The notes beneath the pieces are model-generated. The model was not told the DNA's origin. It worked only from the letters and a program-made list of their open reading frames with translations, and ran no database searches. Position numbers and translations under genes: made by a program. Shown here piece by piece: positions 32,386-40,332 of a stretch of DNA of 40,332 nt. Each line of letters begins with the position of its first letter. Positions within the stretch are counted from its first letter, which is position 1. The DNA lies in contig BLLT01000010.1 of the NCBI GenBank assembly GCA_011958945.1, positions 1 through 40,332 on the forward strand, given 5' to 3'. The DNA is from Lachnospiraceae bacterium (lineage in GTDB: Bacteria; Bacillota; Clostridia; Lachnospirales; Lachnospiraceae).

Positions 32386-33757
32386 TTACGATCATATTCA
32401 TCCATACTCCCTTTTTCAAAAGAATGTAGCCTATAATGCATTTTATGATATCTACAAACTGGCATATGAAATAAAGAGGTATGATAGGCATACCTGTAAA
32501 ACGGGATAATACATAGGCTAAAGGGATATTAACCACCCAGGAATAAACGCTGTCAAAGAAAAACGTAATAATGGTCTTCCCTCCGGAACGGAGCGTAAAA
32601 TAAGCAACGTTCATAAATGCGTAAATAGGCATACATAAGGAAGAGACAATGATAAAATCAGTGGCCAGATTCCTGATATTTTCCGAAGTGTTGTATATCA
32701 TAGGAAAAAGCGGGGCAAAAAGGGATAGTACTGCGCCGATGAGGGCACATTCCACTACAGCAAAGAACATCAGCTTCCTGACAGTATCCTTTGCCTCTTC
32801 CATTTTTCCCGCCCCTAACAGCTGACCGATGATAATGCCTACGGAATTGCCCAAGGCAATAAATACCACATTAAATACATTGGATATGGTGGAAGAAATA
32901 TTAAATGCAGCTACTACAGAAAGCCCCCTTATGGAATAACATTGCATCAAAACCGCCTGTCCGCCGGACCAAAGGGCTTCATTTACCATTAAGGGCATAC
33001 CCATAATAAGTACTTTCAATACCAGACTTTTTGGTATGTGCAAACTCCGGTAGGCATCTATAATAAAACCGTTCTTCTCCGTATGCCTGTGTGTCCATCC
33101 GGCAACAATGCCCAATTCCACAAAACGGGATGCCGTAGTTGCGATGGCGGCGCCTTCCACGCCCAAAGCCGGCGCGCCCAGTTTTCCGAAAATCAGTATG
33201 TAATTTAAAATCAGGTTTACAAATACGGCAAGAATCCCTGCTTTCATGGGCAGCATTGTTTCGCCTGTTTCACGCAATGTACCGGAATAAGTCTGGATGA
33301 TGGCAAAAGGAACCATTTGCACCATCATAACCTTTAAATATTTGCGGGCATACATCAGGGTAAACTCCAGGTTTCCGGAATCCCCCGTTTCATGCAGATA
33401 TAATGTAATTAACTGCCTTCCCCAAAAGGTAAAAATAAGCAGGCTGACAATGGTAATAGAAGCGCTGATAAACAGCTTCATGCGGAAAGTATCCCGAACC
33501 CCTTCCCGATCTTTGCAGCCATAATATTGTGCGGTAAAAATACCTGCGCCTGATATCCCCCCAAAAATGCATAAGTTAAAAACTAACAGAAGCTGGTTTA
33601 CAATTGCTACCCCTGACATCTGTTCCGTGCCTATCTGCCCTACCATAATGTTGTCTAACAGGCTGACAAAATTGGTTATGCCGTTCTGGATCATAATGGG
33701 AACCGCCACGGAAAGAACCATTAGATAAAATTTCTTGTCACCAATATATTTTTTCAT
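32369..33757 (-). CDS. MATE family efflux transporter
   Basis: Multidrug/organic-cation antiporter-like protein of 462 aa with about twelve helices. VPIMIQNGITNFVSLLDNIMVGQIG and the mid-protein repeat GMPLMVNEALWSGGQAVLMQCYS mark the two halves of the MATE fold. The substrate and coupling ion are not predictable. It starts 20 nt after rsfS, so it is probably transcribed with the ribosome-related operon, an unusual partner. Confidence 0.93.
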   Translation of the reverse strand: MKKYIGDKKFYLMVLSVAVPIMIQNGITNFVSLLDNIMVGQIGTEQMSGVAIVNQLLLVFNLCIFGGISGAGIFTAQYYGCKDREGVRDTFRMKLFISASITIVSLLIFTFWGRQLITLYLHETGDSGNLEFTLMYARKYLKVMMVQMVPFAIIQTYSGTLRETGETMLPMKAGILAVFVNLILNYILIFGKLGAPALGVEGAAIATTASRFVELGIVAGWTHRHTEKNGFIIDAYRSLHIPKSLVLKVLIMGMPLMVNEALWSGGQAVLMQCYSIRGLSVVAAFNISSTISNVFNVVFIALGNSVGIIIGQLLGAGKMEEAKDTVRKLMFFAVVECALIGAVLSLFAPLFPMIYNTSENIRNLATDFIIVSSLCMPIYAFMNVAYFTLRSGGKTIITFFFDSVYSWVVNIPLAYVLSRFTGMPIIPLYFICQFVDIIKCIIGYILLKKGVWMNMIVKNDAA

Positions 33758-33777
33758 GAGTTTAAGAGTCCTTCTAG

Positions 33778-34131
33778 TTAAATGTCAAATTCGGACAGCG
33801 GAATCTGTTTTCCATCCCTCCAGATTCTCTCCAGGTCATAAAAAGCCCGGTTGTCCTTGTCGAAAATATGAACCACAATATCCAAAAAATCCATGAGTAT
33901 CCAATTGGCGGTGTCGTACCCTTCCATTTGCTTGAACTGTACTCCCGCCCTTCCTAATTTTTCTTCCACACTGTCCGCAAGTGCCTGTATCTGGCTGCGG
34001 TTTGTTCCGTTGGCAATAATAAAATAATCGGCAATTGCTGATATTTCGCTGATATCAATGATTTGAATATCCTCTGCCTTTTTCTCTTCCAATGCCTGTA
34101 TGGCAAGAGTTGTCATTTCTTTGTTGTTCAT
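33778..34131 (-). CDS. rsfS: Ribosome silencing factor RsfS
   Basis: Binds L14 on the large subunit and blocks joining in stationary phase; 117 aa. EEKKAEDIQIIDISEISAIADYFIIANGTNRSQIQALAD and YDTANWILMDFLDIVVHIF are family signatures. It follows yqeK by 35 nt in the conserved nadD-yqeK-rsfS order. Confidence 0.96.
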   Translation of the reverse strand: MNNKEMTTLAIQALEEKKAEDIQIIDISEISAIADYFIIANGTNRSQIQALADSVEEKLGRAGVQFKQMEGYDTANWILMDFLDIVVHIFDKDNRAFYDLERIWRDGKQIPLSEFDI

Positions 34132-34166
34132 CCCAATTCCCTTTCTTTACCCTATGGTAAAATGCA

Positions 34167-34763
34167 TCATAAGACGTTCGTATTTTTTTTCGCCTTATAA
34201 AATTCGTATGTCTTTTGTGTCATCGGATCCACATCACCGTCCACAGTCCTTAAATAAACTAAAGTATCTTCCAGAATCCGGAATAAGGCTTCGTCTAAGT
34301 CGCTAAAGGCAAGCTGCCTGATTTCCGTCAGGTTAGGGGCCTGCTTCCTGCCCGGTTCGATATAGTCGGCCACATAGATAATTTTTTCCAGCAAAGACAT
34401 GTCCGGCCTTCCGGTGGTATGGTTTAGGATAGCATTTATTGTGTCGCTGTCATGCACATGGTATTTTTGCATGGCAACATAACTTCCCACTTTTGCGTGG
34501 AGCAAAAAAGGGTTTTTCCGCTCTATTTTATTTATACTGATATTGTGCTTTTTACAAATGGACAGCCGTTTTTCGTTGCTCATACACTTGGCACAGTCAT
34601 GCAAAAGCCCGGCGGTCTGAGCCTTTGTAATATCCTCATTATACCGCATGGCCAGGGCTGCAGCTGTATATTCCACTCCAAGGGTATGGTCAAAACGTTT
34701 GGAATCTAAAGATTTTTCCATAGCCTTCCGTATTTTTTTCAGGTTTGACGATTTTGATTCCAT
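34167..34763 (-). CDS. yqeK: YqeK family HD-domain hydrolase (diadenosine tetraphosphatase)
   Basis: HD-domain protein of 198 aa; characterised YqeK proteins split Ap4A symmetrically. Metal-site motifs are FDHTLGVEYTA, LLHDCAKCM and the later AILNHTTG and IIYVADYIEPGR. ATG 34763 has GGGGG upstream in the leader module; the in-frame ATG 34775 belongs to that module. It lies 58 nt after nadD. Confidence 0.92.
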   Translation of the reverse strand: MESKSSNLKKIRKAMEKSLDSKRFDHTLGVEYTAAALAMRYNEDITKAQTAGLLHDCAKCMSNEKRLSICKKHNISINKIERKNPFLLHAKVGSYVAMQKYHVHDSDTINAILNHTTGRPDMSLLEKIIYVADYIEPGRKQAPNLTEIRQLAFSDLDEALFRILEDTLVYLRTVDGDVDPMTQKTYEFYKAKKNTNVL

Positions 34764-34795
34764 GTTTACCCCCATTTCTGCGCAGCTTTTTGCAC
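34764..34795 (-). repeat. Leader element 3' module before yqeK
   Basis: GCTGCGCAG (34786-34778) followed by AAATGGGGG and, 12 nt after its ATG and in frame, start ATG 34763. The TTTGTG hairpin half is absent or reduced to TGGTGCAAAA. Confidence 0.65.
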
Positions 34796-34821
34796 CAGAA
34801 TATCTAAACTTTTCGTATCTT

Positions 34822-35436
34822 CTATTGGTACAGATGATGCTCTTCTATATAAGCAATCACCTTGTCCGGCACCATATAACGGATTGATTTTCCCATTCGT
34901 ATCCTGTCTCGGATATCTGTGGAGGAAACTGCTATTTCCTTCATATCAATAAATCTGATATCGGCATGAAACTTATCTTCAAGGTATGAAATTTTATCCA
35001 TTAATTCGCTGTTGCTGCTTCCTTCCCTGACAGATGCAAGGACGGTGCAGTGATGAAATATTTTTTCAGGCTGTTTCCAGTTTTCCATAGCAAAAAGACT
35101 GTCGGCCCCTGCAATAAAATAAAAATCCGCTGCGGGTTCTTCCCTGCGGAGCAATTCCAGGGTATCACAAGTATAGGAATTGCCTTCCCGCTCCACCTCT
35201 ATGGGCGACAGCAAAAAAGAAGGGTTGTCCGCAATGGCTAACCGGGTCATTTCCAACCGCATATTTTTAGGTGCCACTTCCATTTCGCTTTTCATATAGG
35301 AAAAGCCGCTGGGAATAAAGAGAATCTCATCCAGCCCAAAAGTTTCTTTGGCATTCTCCGCCAAAAGCAGATGTCCGATATGGATGGGGTTGAAAGTACC
35401 GCCCATAATCCCTGTTTTTTTCTTTCCGCTTACCAC
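34822..35436 (-). CDS. nadD: Nicotinate-nucleotide adenylyltransferase
   Basis: Makes deamido-NAD from nicotinate mononucleotide and ATP; 204 aa. GGTFNPIHIGHLLLAE is the nucleotidyltransferase T/HxGH motif, and AVSSTDIRDRI the C-terminal ISSTxxR motif. The start is GTG 35436, with GGAGG nine bases upstream; no ATG is available before the catalytic motif except the one inside GIMGG. Confidence 0.96.
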   Translation of the reverse strand: MVSGKKKTGIMGGTFNPIHIGHLLLAENAKETFGLDEILFIPSGFSYMKSEMEVAPKNMRLEMTRLAIADNPSFLLSPIEVEREGNSYTCDTLELLRREEPAADFYFIAGADSLFAMENWKQPEKIFHHCTVLASVREGSSNSELMDKISYLEDKFHADIRFIDMKEIAVSSTDIRDRIRMGKSIRYMVPDKVIAYIEEHHLYQ

Positions 35437-35524
35437 CGAAAATGTCCTCCCCTTCCGAAACTACTGTGCATTTTGCCAAATCAGACCATTTTCCTGTTTC
35501 CGTTTTATGTTCATTATACGGCGC

Positions 35525-35812
35525 TTATGGCAGGATAATTTTTTTGTTTTCCTTGCTTTCTTTATATAGGATAATTTTCCGCCCAATGACCTGAACCACT
35601 TGGGAACGGGTGCGCTCGGCCAATGTTTCGGCGATTTCCTTCGGGTCGTCCATACAATTTTTCAATACTGTGACTTTCAACAGTTCCCGTGTATTGAAGG
35701 CTTCGGAAACCGCCTGCACAAATTCAGGGGTAAGGCTGGACTTGCCCAGCTGGAAAATAGAATCCAGGCTATTGGCCAGGCTTTTTAAATAGCTTCGCTG
35801 CTTGCTTGTCAT
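35525..35812 (-). CDS. yhbY: YhbY family RNA-binding protein (CRM domain)
   Basis: A 95-aa CRM-domain protein that associates with pre-50S particles in other bacteria. TSKQRSYLKSLANSLDSIFQLGKSSLTPEFV, the LKVTVLKNC strand and the basic VQVIGRKIILYK strand are typical; the usual GxxG loop appears here in the form QLGKSSL. GGAG precedes ATG 35812, 21 nt after obgE. Confidence 0.95.
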   Translation of the reverse strand: MTSKQRSYLKSLANSLDSIFQLGKSSLTPEFVQAVSEAFNTRELLKVTVLKNCMDDPKEIAETLAERTRSQVVQVIGRKIILYKESKENKKIILP

Positions 35813-35833
35813 AAATAATACTCCATTCTTTTC

Positions 35834-37195
<1,362 letters not shown>

Positions 37196-37205
37196 ATAAG
37201 GAAAA

Positions 37206-37236
37206 CGGCTTCAAACACCAGTTATGTTTGAAGCCG
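37206..37236 (-). terminator. Terminator or attenuator between rpmA and obgE
   Basis: CGGCTTCAAAC (37206-37216) and GTTTGAAGCCG (37226-37236) form an 11-bp stem with a 9-nt loop and TTTTCC after it on the minus strand. It should separate the abundant ribosomal transcript from obgE onward. Confidence 0.85.
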
Positions 37237-37247
37237 ATTCGTTCGTA

Positions 37248-37532
37248 TTATTGTTCTACAGGATATACAGAAGCTTGCTTTTTATCTCTGCCTTTTCTTT
37301 CGAATCTAAGTACGCCGTCTACTAAAGCAAACAAAGTGTCATCTCCGCCTCTGCCTACATTAATACCTGGATGAATCTTAGTTCCGCGCTGTCTGTACAG
37401 AATGTTTCCTGCTTTTACGAATTGTCCGTCAGCCCTTTTCGCACCGAGTCTCTTGGATTCAGAATCCCTGCCGTTCTTTGTAGAACCAACACCCTTTTTA
37501 TGAGCGAAAAATTGAAGGTTCATATTTAACAT
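37248..37532 (-). CDS. rpmA: Large-subunit ribosomal protein L27 (with cleavable N-terminal extension)
   Basis: L27 of 94 aa, whose N terminus reaches the peptidyl-transferase centre. The first nine residues MLNMNLQFF precede AHKKG; in Firmicutes the protease Prp cuts between Phe and Ala to expose the functional end, and prp is the adjacent gene. AAGGAGGTG precedes ATG 37532. Core motifs [18 protein letters not shown] and [14 protein letters not shown] are intact. Confidence 0.97.
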   Translation of the reverse strand: MLNMNLQFFAHKKGVGSTKNGRDSESKRLGAKRADGQFVKAGNILYRQRGTKIHPGINVGRGGDDTLFALVDGVLRFERKGRDKKQASVYPVEQ

Positions 37533-37536
37533 GGTA

Positions 37537-37866
37537 TTACACCTCCTTGAATTTAATTACTAGATATTGTCTGCCGTATTGCGATGCAATCTCCGACAGG
37601 CCAAGTACCATGGAATCCATAAGGAGTTTTCCTTTTTCGGACAATGCCCCGTTGAACTTACAACGAATCAGCCCTGCCTTTTCATCGGCGGCTACGTTCA
37701 TATCTTCTTTTGCCAGCTTTTCCATAGAATTTATGGTATTAATCACTAGAACGGATATGGACGCACAAACAATATCGCCGCCTTTCATTGCATAACCGGC
37801 ATGTCCTTTACAAATAAACCCCTTATATTCCCCAGCTTTTGATTTTTCAATCACTATCGTTGTCAT
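37537..37866 (-). CDS. prp: Ribosomal-processing cysteine protease Prp
   Basis: A 109-aa protease that removes the N-terminal extension of L27. Catalytic His22 and Cys34 lie in [20 protein letters not shown]. It sits between rplU and rpmA, its usual place, with 4 nt to rpmA. Confidence 0.95.
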   Translation of the reverse strand: MTTIVIEKSKAGEYKGFICKGHAGYAMKGGDIVCASISVLVINTINSMEKLAKEDMNVAADEKAGLIRCKFNGALSEKGKLLMDSMVLGLSEIASQYGRQYLVIKFKEV

Positions 37867-37900
37867 TTTTCAGCATTTACCTGGAATGTTAAAATATCAG

Positions 37901-37951
37901 TTCACAATGCTTATGAACTCATAATGCCCGTGAATTCACAATGTTTATGAA
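37901..37951. repeat. Three tandem 17-bp units between prp and rplU
   Basis: TTCACAATGCTTATGAA (37901-37917), CTCATAATGCCCGTGAA (37918-37934) and TTCACAATGTTTATGAA (37935-37951) are adjacent with no gap. Units one and three differ at one base; the middle one is diverged. The last unit covers the rplU stop codon. Confidence 0.65.
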
Positions 37952-38250
37952 TTGATTTTGTCAATTTTAACCTGAGTGTATGCTTGCCTGTGGCCATTTT
38001 TCTTATGGTAACCGGTTTTTCTCTTGTAACGGTAAACGATTACCTTCTTTCCTCTTCCATGCTCCATAACGGTAGCGGATACAGAAGAATTAGCTACGTC
38101 ACCGGCAACCTTAAGCCCATTATCGCTGATAGCGATGACCTGGTCAAATGTCACAGCACTTCCGGGTTCGGCGTCAAGCTTTTCTACTTGAATGACATCG
38201 CCTTCAGAAACCTTATACTGTTTTCCCCCTGTGGCAATAATTGCGTACAT
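37945..38250 (-). CDS. rplU: Large-subunit ribosomal protein L21
   Basis: L21 of 101 aa that binds 23S rRNA. MYAIIATGGKQYKVSEGDVIQVEKL and KRKTGYHKKNGHRQAYTQVKI are clear. AGGAGG lies six bases before ATG 38250, which is preferred over the extended start at 38277. First gene of the rplU-prp-rpmA unit. Confidence 0.97.
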   Translation of the reverse strand: MYAIIATGGKQYKVSEGDVIQVEKLDAEPGSAVTFDQVIAISDNGLKVAGDVANSSVSATVMEHGRGKKVIVYRYKRKTGYHKKNGHRQAYTQVKIDKINS

Positions 38251-38350
38251 ATTGCACCTCCTAATAATACAGGACAAAGCCTGCTTTACTCGCTAGAGTC
38301 GGCGGTACCGTCGGATATGAAGATACACTTTGAGCCTATCTATGCGGCAT
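38251..38350 (-). promoter_or_regulatory. Probable L21 leader RNA
   Basis: About 100 nt of transcript lie between the predicted promoter and rplU. It includes an imperfect CGACGGTACCGCCG hairpin (around 38302-38315) and a CAGG/CCTG hairpin just before AGGAGG. Firmicutes rplU operons often carry a structured autoregulatory leader (Rfam L21_leader); membership is inferred from position and rough structure only. Confidence 0.45.
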
Positions 38351-38358
38351 ACTTCGTT

Positions 38359-38387
38359 AGTGTAACATCCATATATCTGGATGTCAA
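38359..38387 (-). promoter_or_regulatory. Promoter of the rplU operon
   Basis: TTGACA (38387-38382) and TACACT (38364-38359) on the minus strand are 17 bp apart. It lies after the nudix gene, so rplU need not depend on the rng promoter. Confidence 0.7.
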
Positions 38388-38450
38388 GAGTTTTTTTCCC
38401 GGTATGGCGGTTATATGTAACAGGGGAAGCCGGAAGCTGAACTGTTTCGA

Positions 38451-39005
38451 TTATAATACCCCACGGGCAAAGAAATATGCGATAATCTGTGCCCTGGAAC
38501 TAAATTCGGCGGTCTTTAGAAGTTCCCTCACTTCTTCTTTTGTATAAAATCCGGCTTCGATCCATTCATTATCCGAGGTATGGTCTTCAAATTCCCCTTC
38601 CGCTTCCACGAATACAATGCTTGTTTTCGTATCGGAAATGGCCACCGCCGCATATGAGGCAGGCAGGATATCAATAATTCTTTTTACTTGAAGCCCGGTT
38701 TCTTCATAAAGCTCCCTGCGGATACATTGCTCTAAAGATTCCCCTTCCTCAAGCATGCCGGCGCATAAATTATATACAATTTTATTGACCCCCATGCGGA
38801 ATTCCCTTAATAGCAGAAGCTTATCGCCGTTTACTGCGGCAATGGAAAGGCCGCTTACTTTTTGCCCGATATCCTCAATCCCTGAAAGTTCTTTGCGGCT
38901 TACGATTTCATAGGTTTTTTCTTTTCCCGCTTTATTCCGGTAAGTCAGTTCATAGTTTTTTAAATATTTCCCGTCCTTCACTTTTTCCATTTTAATCAGT
39001 TTCAT
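38451..39005 (-). CDS. NUDIX hydrolase (ADP-ribose pyrophosphatase-like)
   Basis: A 184-aa NUDIX protein. The box is GMLEEGESLEQCIRRELYEETGL, with all catalytic Glu residues kept. The length and N-terminal YELTYRNKAGKEKTYEIVSRKE resemble ADP-ribose pyrophosphatases, but the substrate is unproven. ATG 39005 has AAGGAG eight bases upstream and overlaps the end of rng by 14 nt. Confidence 0.87.
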   Translation of the reverse strand: MKLIKMEKVKDGKYLKNYELTYRNKAGKEKTYEIVSRKELSGIEDIGQKVSGLSIAAVNGDKLLLLREFRMGVNKIVYNLCAGMLEEGESLEQCIRRELYEETGLQVKRIIDILPASYAAVAISDTKTSIVFVEAEGEFEDHTSDNEWIEAGFYTKEEVRELLKTAEFSSRAQIIAYFFARGVL

Positions 39006-40308
39006 GGACATTCTCCTTCTTGCCTTTATGGAGCAGTTCATATAAAGGCTTCTCCTTTTTCATTCTGGTAATTTCCACAAGTCCTAAAGCAGTAATCCCT
39101 TCCAGTTTGGTCCTGACAGGGTCTTTTTTTAATAGATTTCCGAAAAAAGACATTAATTTCAAATTATGCTCTTCCGGGCGCATGTTGATGAAATCCACGA
39201 TGATGATACCGGATATATTGCGCAGGGAAAGCTGCAGGGCGATTTCCTGTGCCGCTTCCATGTTAATCTTCAAGTAAGTTTGTTCCATATCCTGCCCGGC
39301 TATCATTTTCCCGGTGTTCACATCGATGACCGTAAGAGCCTCCGTGGGCTCTATGACGAGATAACCACCGGATTTGAGCCATACCTTTTTGCTCAAGGCT
39401 TCCTGTATGCGGGTTTCTACGCTGTAAAGTTTATAGAGAGGCAGCGTATCGTCCTGATAGAGTCGCACTTTGGGGAGACGGTAGGCTGGATTTGCCTTGC
39501 GGTAAGCCAAAATTTCCTCATAGATTTCCGGTTCATCGGTTACGATTTCCCCGCACAGCCCCTCTGGTTCATCCCTTAGGGCGGCGAGGTATGGAACCGG
39601 CGGAGCATAAAGGAGGGAATAGCAAATGCGATGGGGGGCAATATCCATAATCTGATGCAATTGTTGGGAAAGCTGCCGGATTTCTTCGATGAGATAATGA
39701 AGATTCCCGGAAATTGCTTCTGAGTCTTCCTTTGGCATGTTTTCGATATTATCAAATATTTGAGGATTTTCCCGATAACTGTCCGTGGAATCCAACAAAA
39801 GGTTCCTGGCATTGGTACGTATGATAATCCCCTGCTTTTTCGCGTATTCCTCTAAAATATGTGCTTCGGATAAAGCATCCCCTATCCGTTTTTTCACCTT
39901 ATCGGAGAGTTTGGAGGAATAAGCGATGCCAGGTTTTCTCGCCGATACCACACAGTATTTCCCTTCCAGGGATATGGAACAGTTGACGACAGGAGGTTTT
40001 GTTTTTGCAGCTTCTTTGTAAACCTGAACGATAATTTCATCCTCGGCGAGAATCCTGCCGTCATAAGGGCGGTTTATAAGCAACGGTTTTTTCAACCGCT
40101 CCAGATTTAAAAAGCAGGTAAAGCCTGGGGCAATTTCTACAAATGCGGCATGGATGTTTTTGGCCACATGCTTTACTTTCGCTACATATACATTGCCAAG
40201 AATGCTGCCCTGCTTCCTTTCCACATTCACATGGAGCAGCCGGTTATCCTCAAAAAGCAGGGATAATATCTTTTGCTCATGTTTTACAATAATATATTTC
40301 CTATTCAT
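38992..40308 (-). CDS. rng: Ribonuclease G/E family endoribonuclease
   Basis: Endoribonuclease of 438 aa for rRNA and mRNA processing. The N-terminal S1 domain (GSILGNVYVAKVKHVAKNIHAAFVEI) is followed by the catalytic core. Metal-binding D329 (IDVNTGK) and D372 (IVDFINM) are 43 residues apart, the same spacing as D303/D346 of E. coli RNase E. The protein ends soon after (LVEITRMKKEKPLYELL) and lacks the CPxCxG zinc-link. ATG 40308 is preferred over ATG 40320, which belongs to the leader module. Confidence 0.92.
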   Translation of the reverse strand: MNRKYIIVKHEQKILSLLFEDNRLLHVNVERKQGSILGNVYVAKVKHVAKNIHAAFVEIAPGFTCFLNLERLKKPLLINRPYDGRILAEDEIIVQVYKEAAKTKPPVVNCSISLEGKYCVVSARKPGIAYSSKLSDKVKKRIGDALSEAHILEEYAKKQGIIIRTNARNLLLDSTDSYRENPQIFDNIENMPKEDSEAISGNLHYLIEEIRQLSQQLHQIMDIAPHRICYSLLYAPPVPYLAALRDEPEGLCGEIVTDEPEIYEEILAYRKANPAYRLPKVRLYQDDTLPLYKLYSVETRIQEALSKKVWLKSGGYLVIEPTEALTVIDVNTGKMIAGQDMEQTYLKINMEAAQEIALQLSLRNISGIIIVDFINMRPEEHNLKLMSFFGNLLKKDPVRTKLEGITALGLVEITRMKKEKPLYELLHKGKKENVHETD

Positions 40309-40332
40309 AGTTATCCCCATATCTGCGCAGCT
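40309..40332 (-). repeat. Leader element 3' module before rng
   Basis: GCTGCGCAG (40331-40323) followed by ATATGGGG and, 12 nt after its ATG and in frame, start ATG 40308. The rest lies beyond the window edge. Confidence 0.65.

Noticed and set aside
38398-38445. Terminator after the nudix gene
   Set aside because: Only a short CCGG pairing with a large loop is seen; not enough to call.

Overview
The window reads as a chromosomal segment of a Gram-positive anaerobe of the class Clostridia, most like Lachnospiraceae. This rests on gene content and order: a cell-shape and division cluster radC-mreBCD-PBP2-minCDE-rodA-mgsA-dacF, sepF beside a YggS protein, a lexA/LysM SOS pair, and the order rng-nudix-rplU-prp-rpmA-obgE-yhbY-nadD-yqeK-rsfS. 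Ribosomal protein L27 carries the Firmicutes-type N-terminal extension, and strong AGGAGG ribosome sites are common. No phage, insertion sequence, CRISPR array, rRNA or tRNA gene was recognised. It looks like core genome.

Layout. 1-12629 (+): a methionine gamma-lyase-family gene, then radC, the elongasome genes (mreB, mreC, mreD, PBP2, rodA), the Min system, methylglyoxal synthase, a lipoprotein D,D-carboxypeptidase and a small P-loop protein. 12839-15540 (+): a HlyD-like membrane protein, YggS and SepF. 15704-19866 (+): aroB, rluD, a cytidylate-kinase-like protein and an HD-GYP phosphodiesterase. 19999-22407 (-): a small membrane protein of unknown function, dtd and an AI-2E-type transporter. 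22727-24495 (+): a TtcA-like protein overlapping a tyrosine recombinase. 24635-25876: divergent LysM protein and lexA with several LexA boxes between them. 26043-31649 (-): a second cytidylate-kinase-like protein and the livKHMGF branched-chain amino-acid transporter. 32103-32315 (+): a DUF378 protein. 32369-40308 (-): the ribosome/GTPase/RNase G operon, with a MATE transporter at its 3' end.

How the genes work together. The first third joins lateral wall synthesis (MreBCD, RodA, PBP2), septum placement (MinCDE, SepF) and wall trimming (DacF). The last quarter joins ribosome assembly (L21, L27, Prp, ObgE, YhbY, RsfS) with RNA processing (RNase G/E) and NAD synthesis (NadD).

Main discovery candidate. 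A dispersed leader element sits directly before the start codons of functionally unrelated genes on both strands. Its 3' module (consensus GCYGYGCAGAAATGGRG) supplies the Shine-Dalgarno, and in seven genes it puts an ATG exactly 12 nt, in frame, before the chosen start. Five copies also carry an upstream hairpin whose loop is complementary to the 3' module, which looks like a pseudoknot or sequestering structure with compensatory changes between copies. It could be a mobile repeat or a shared translational control RNA.
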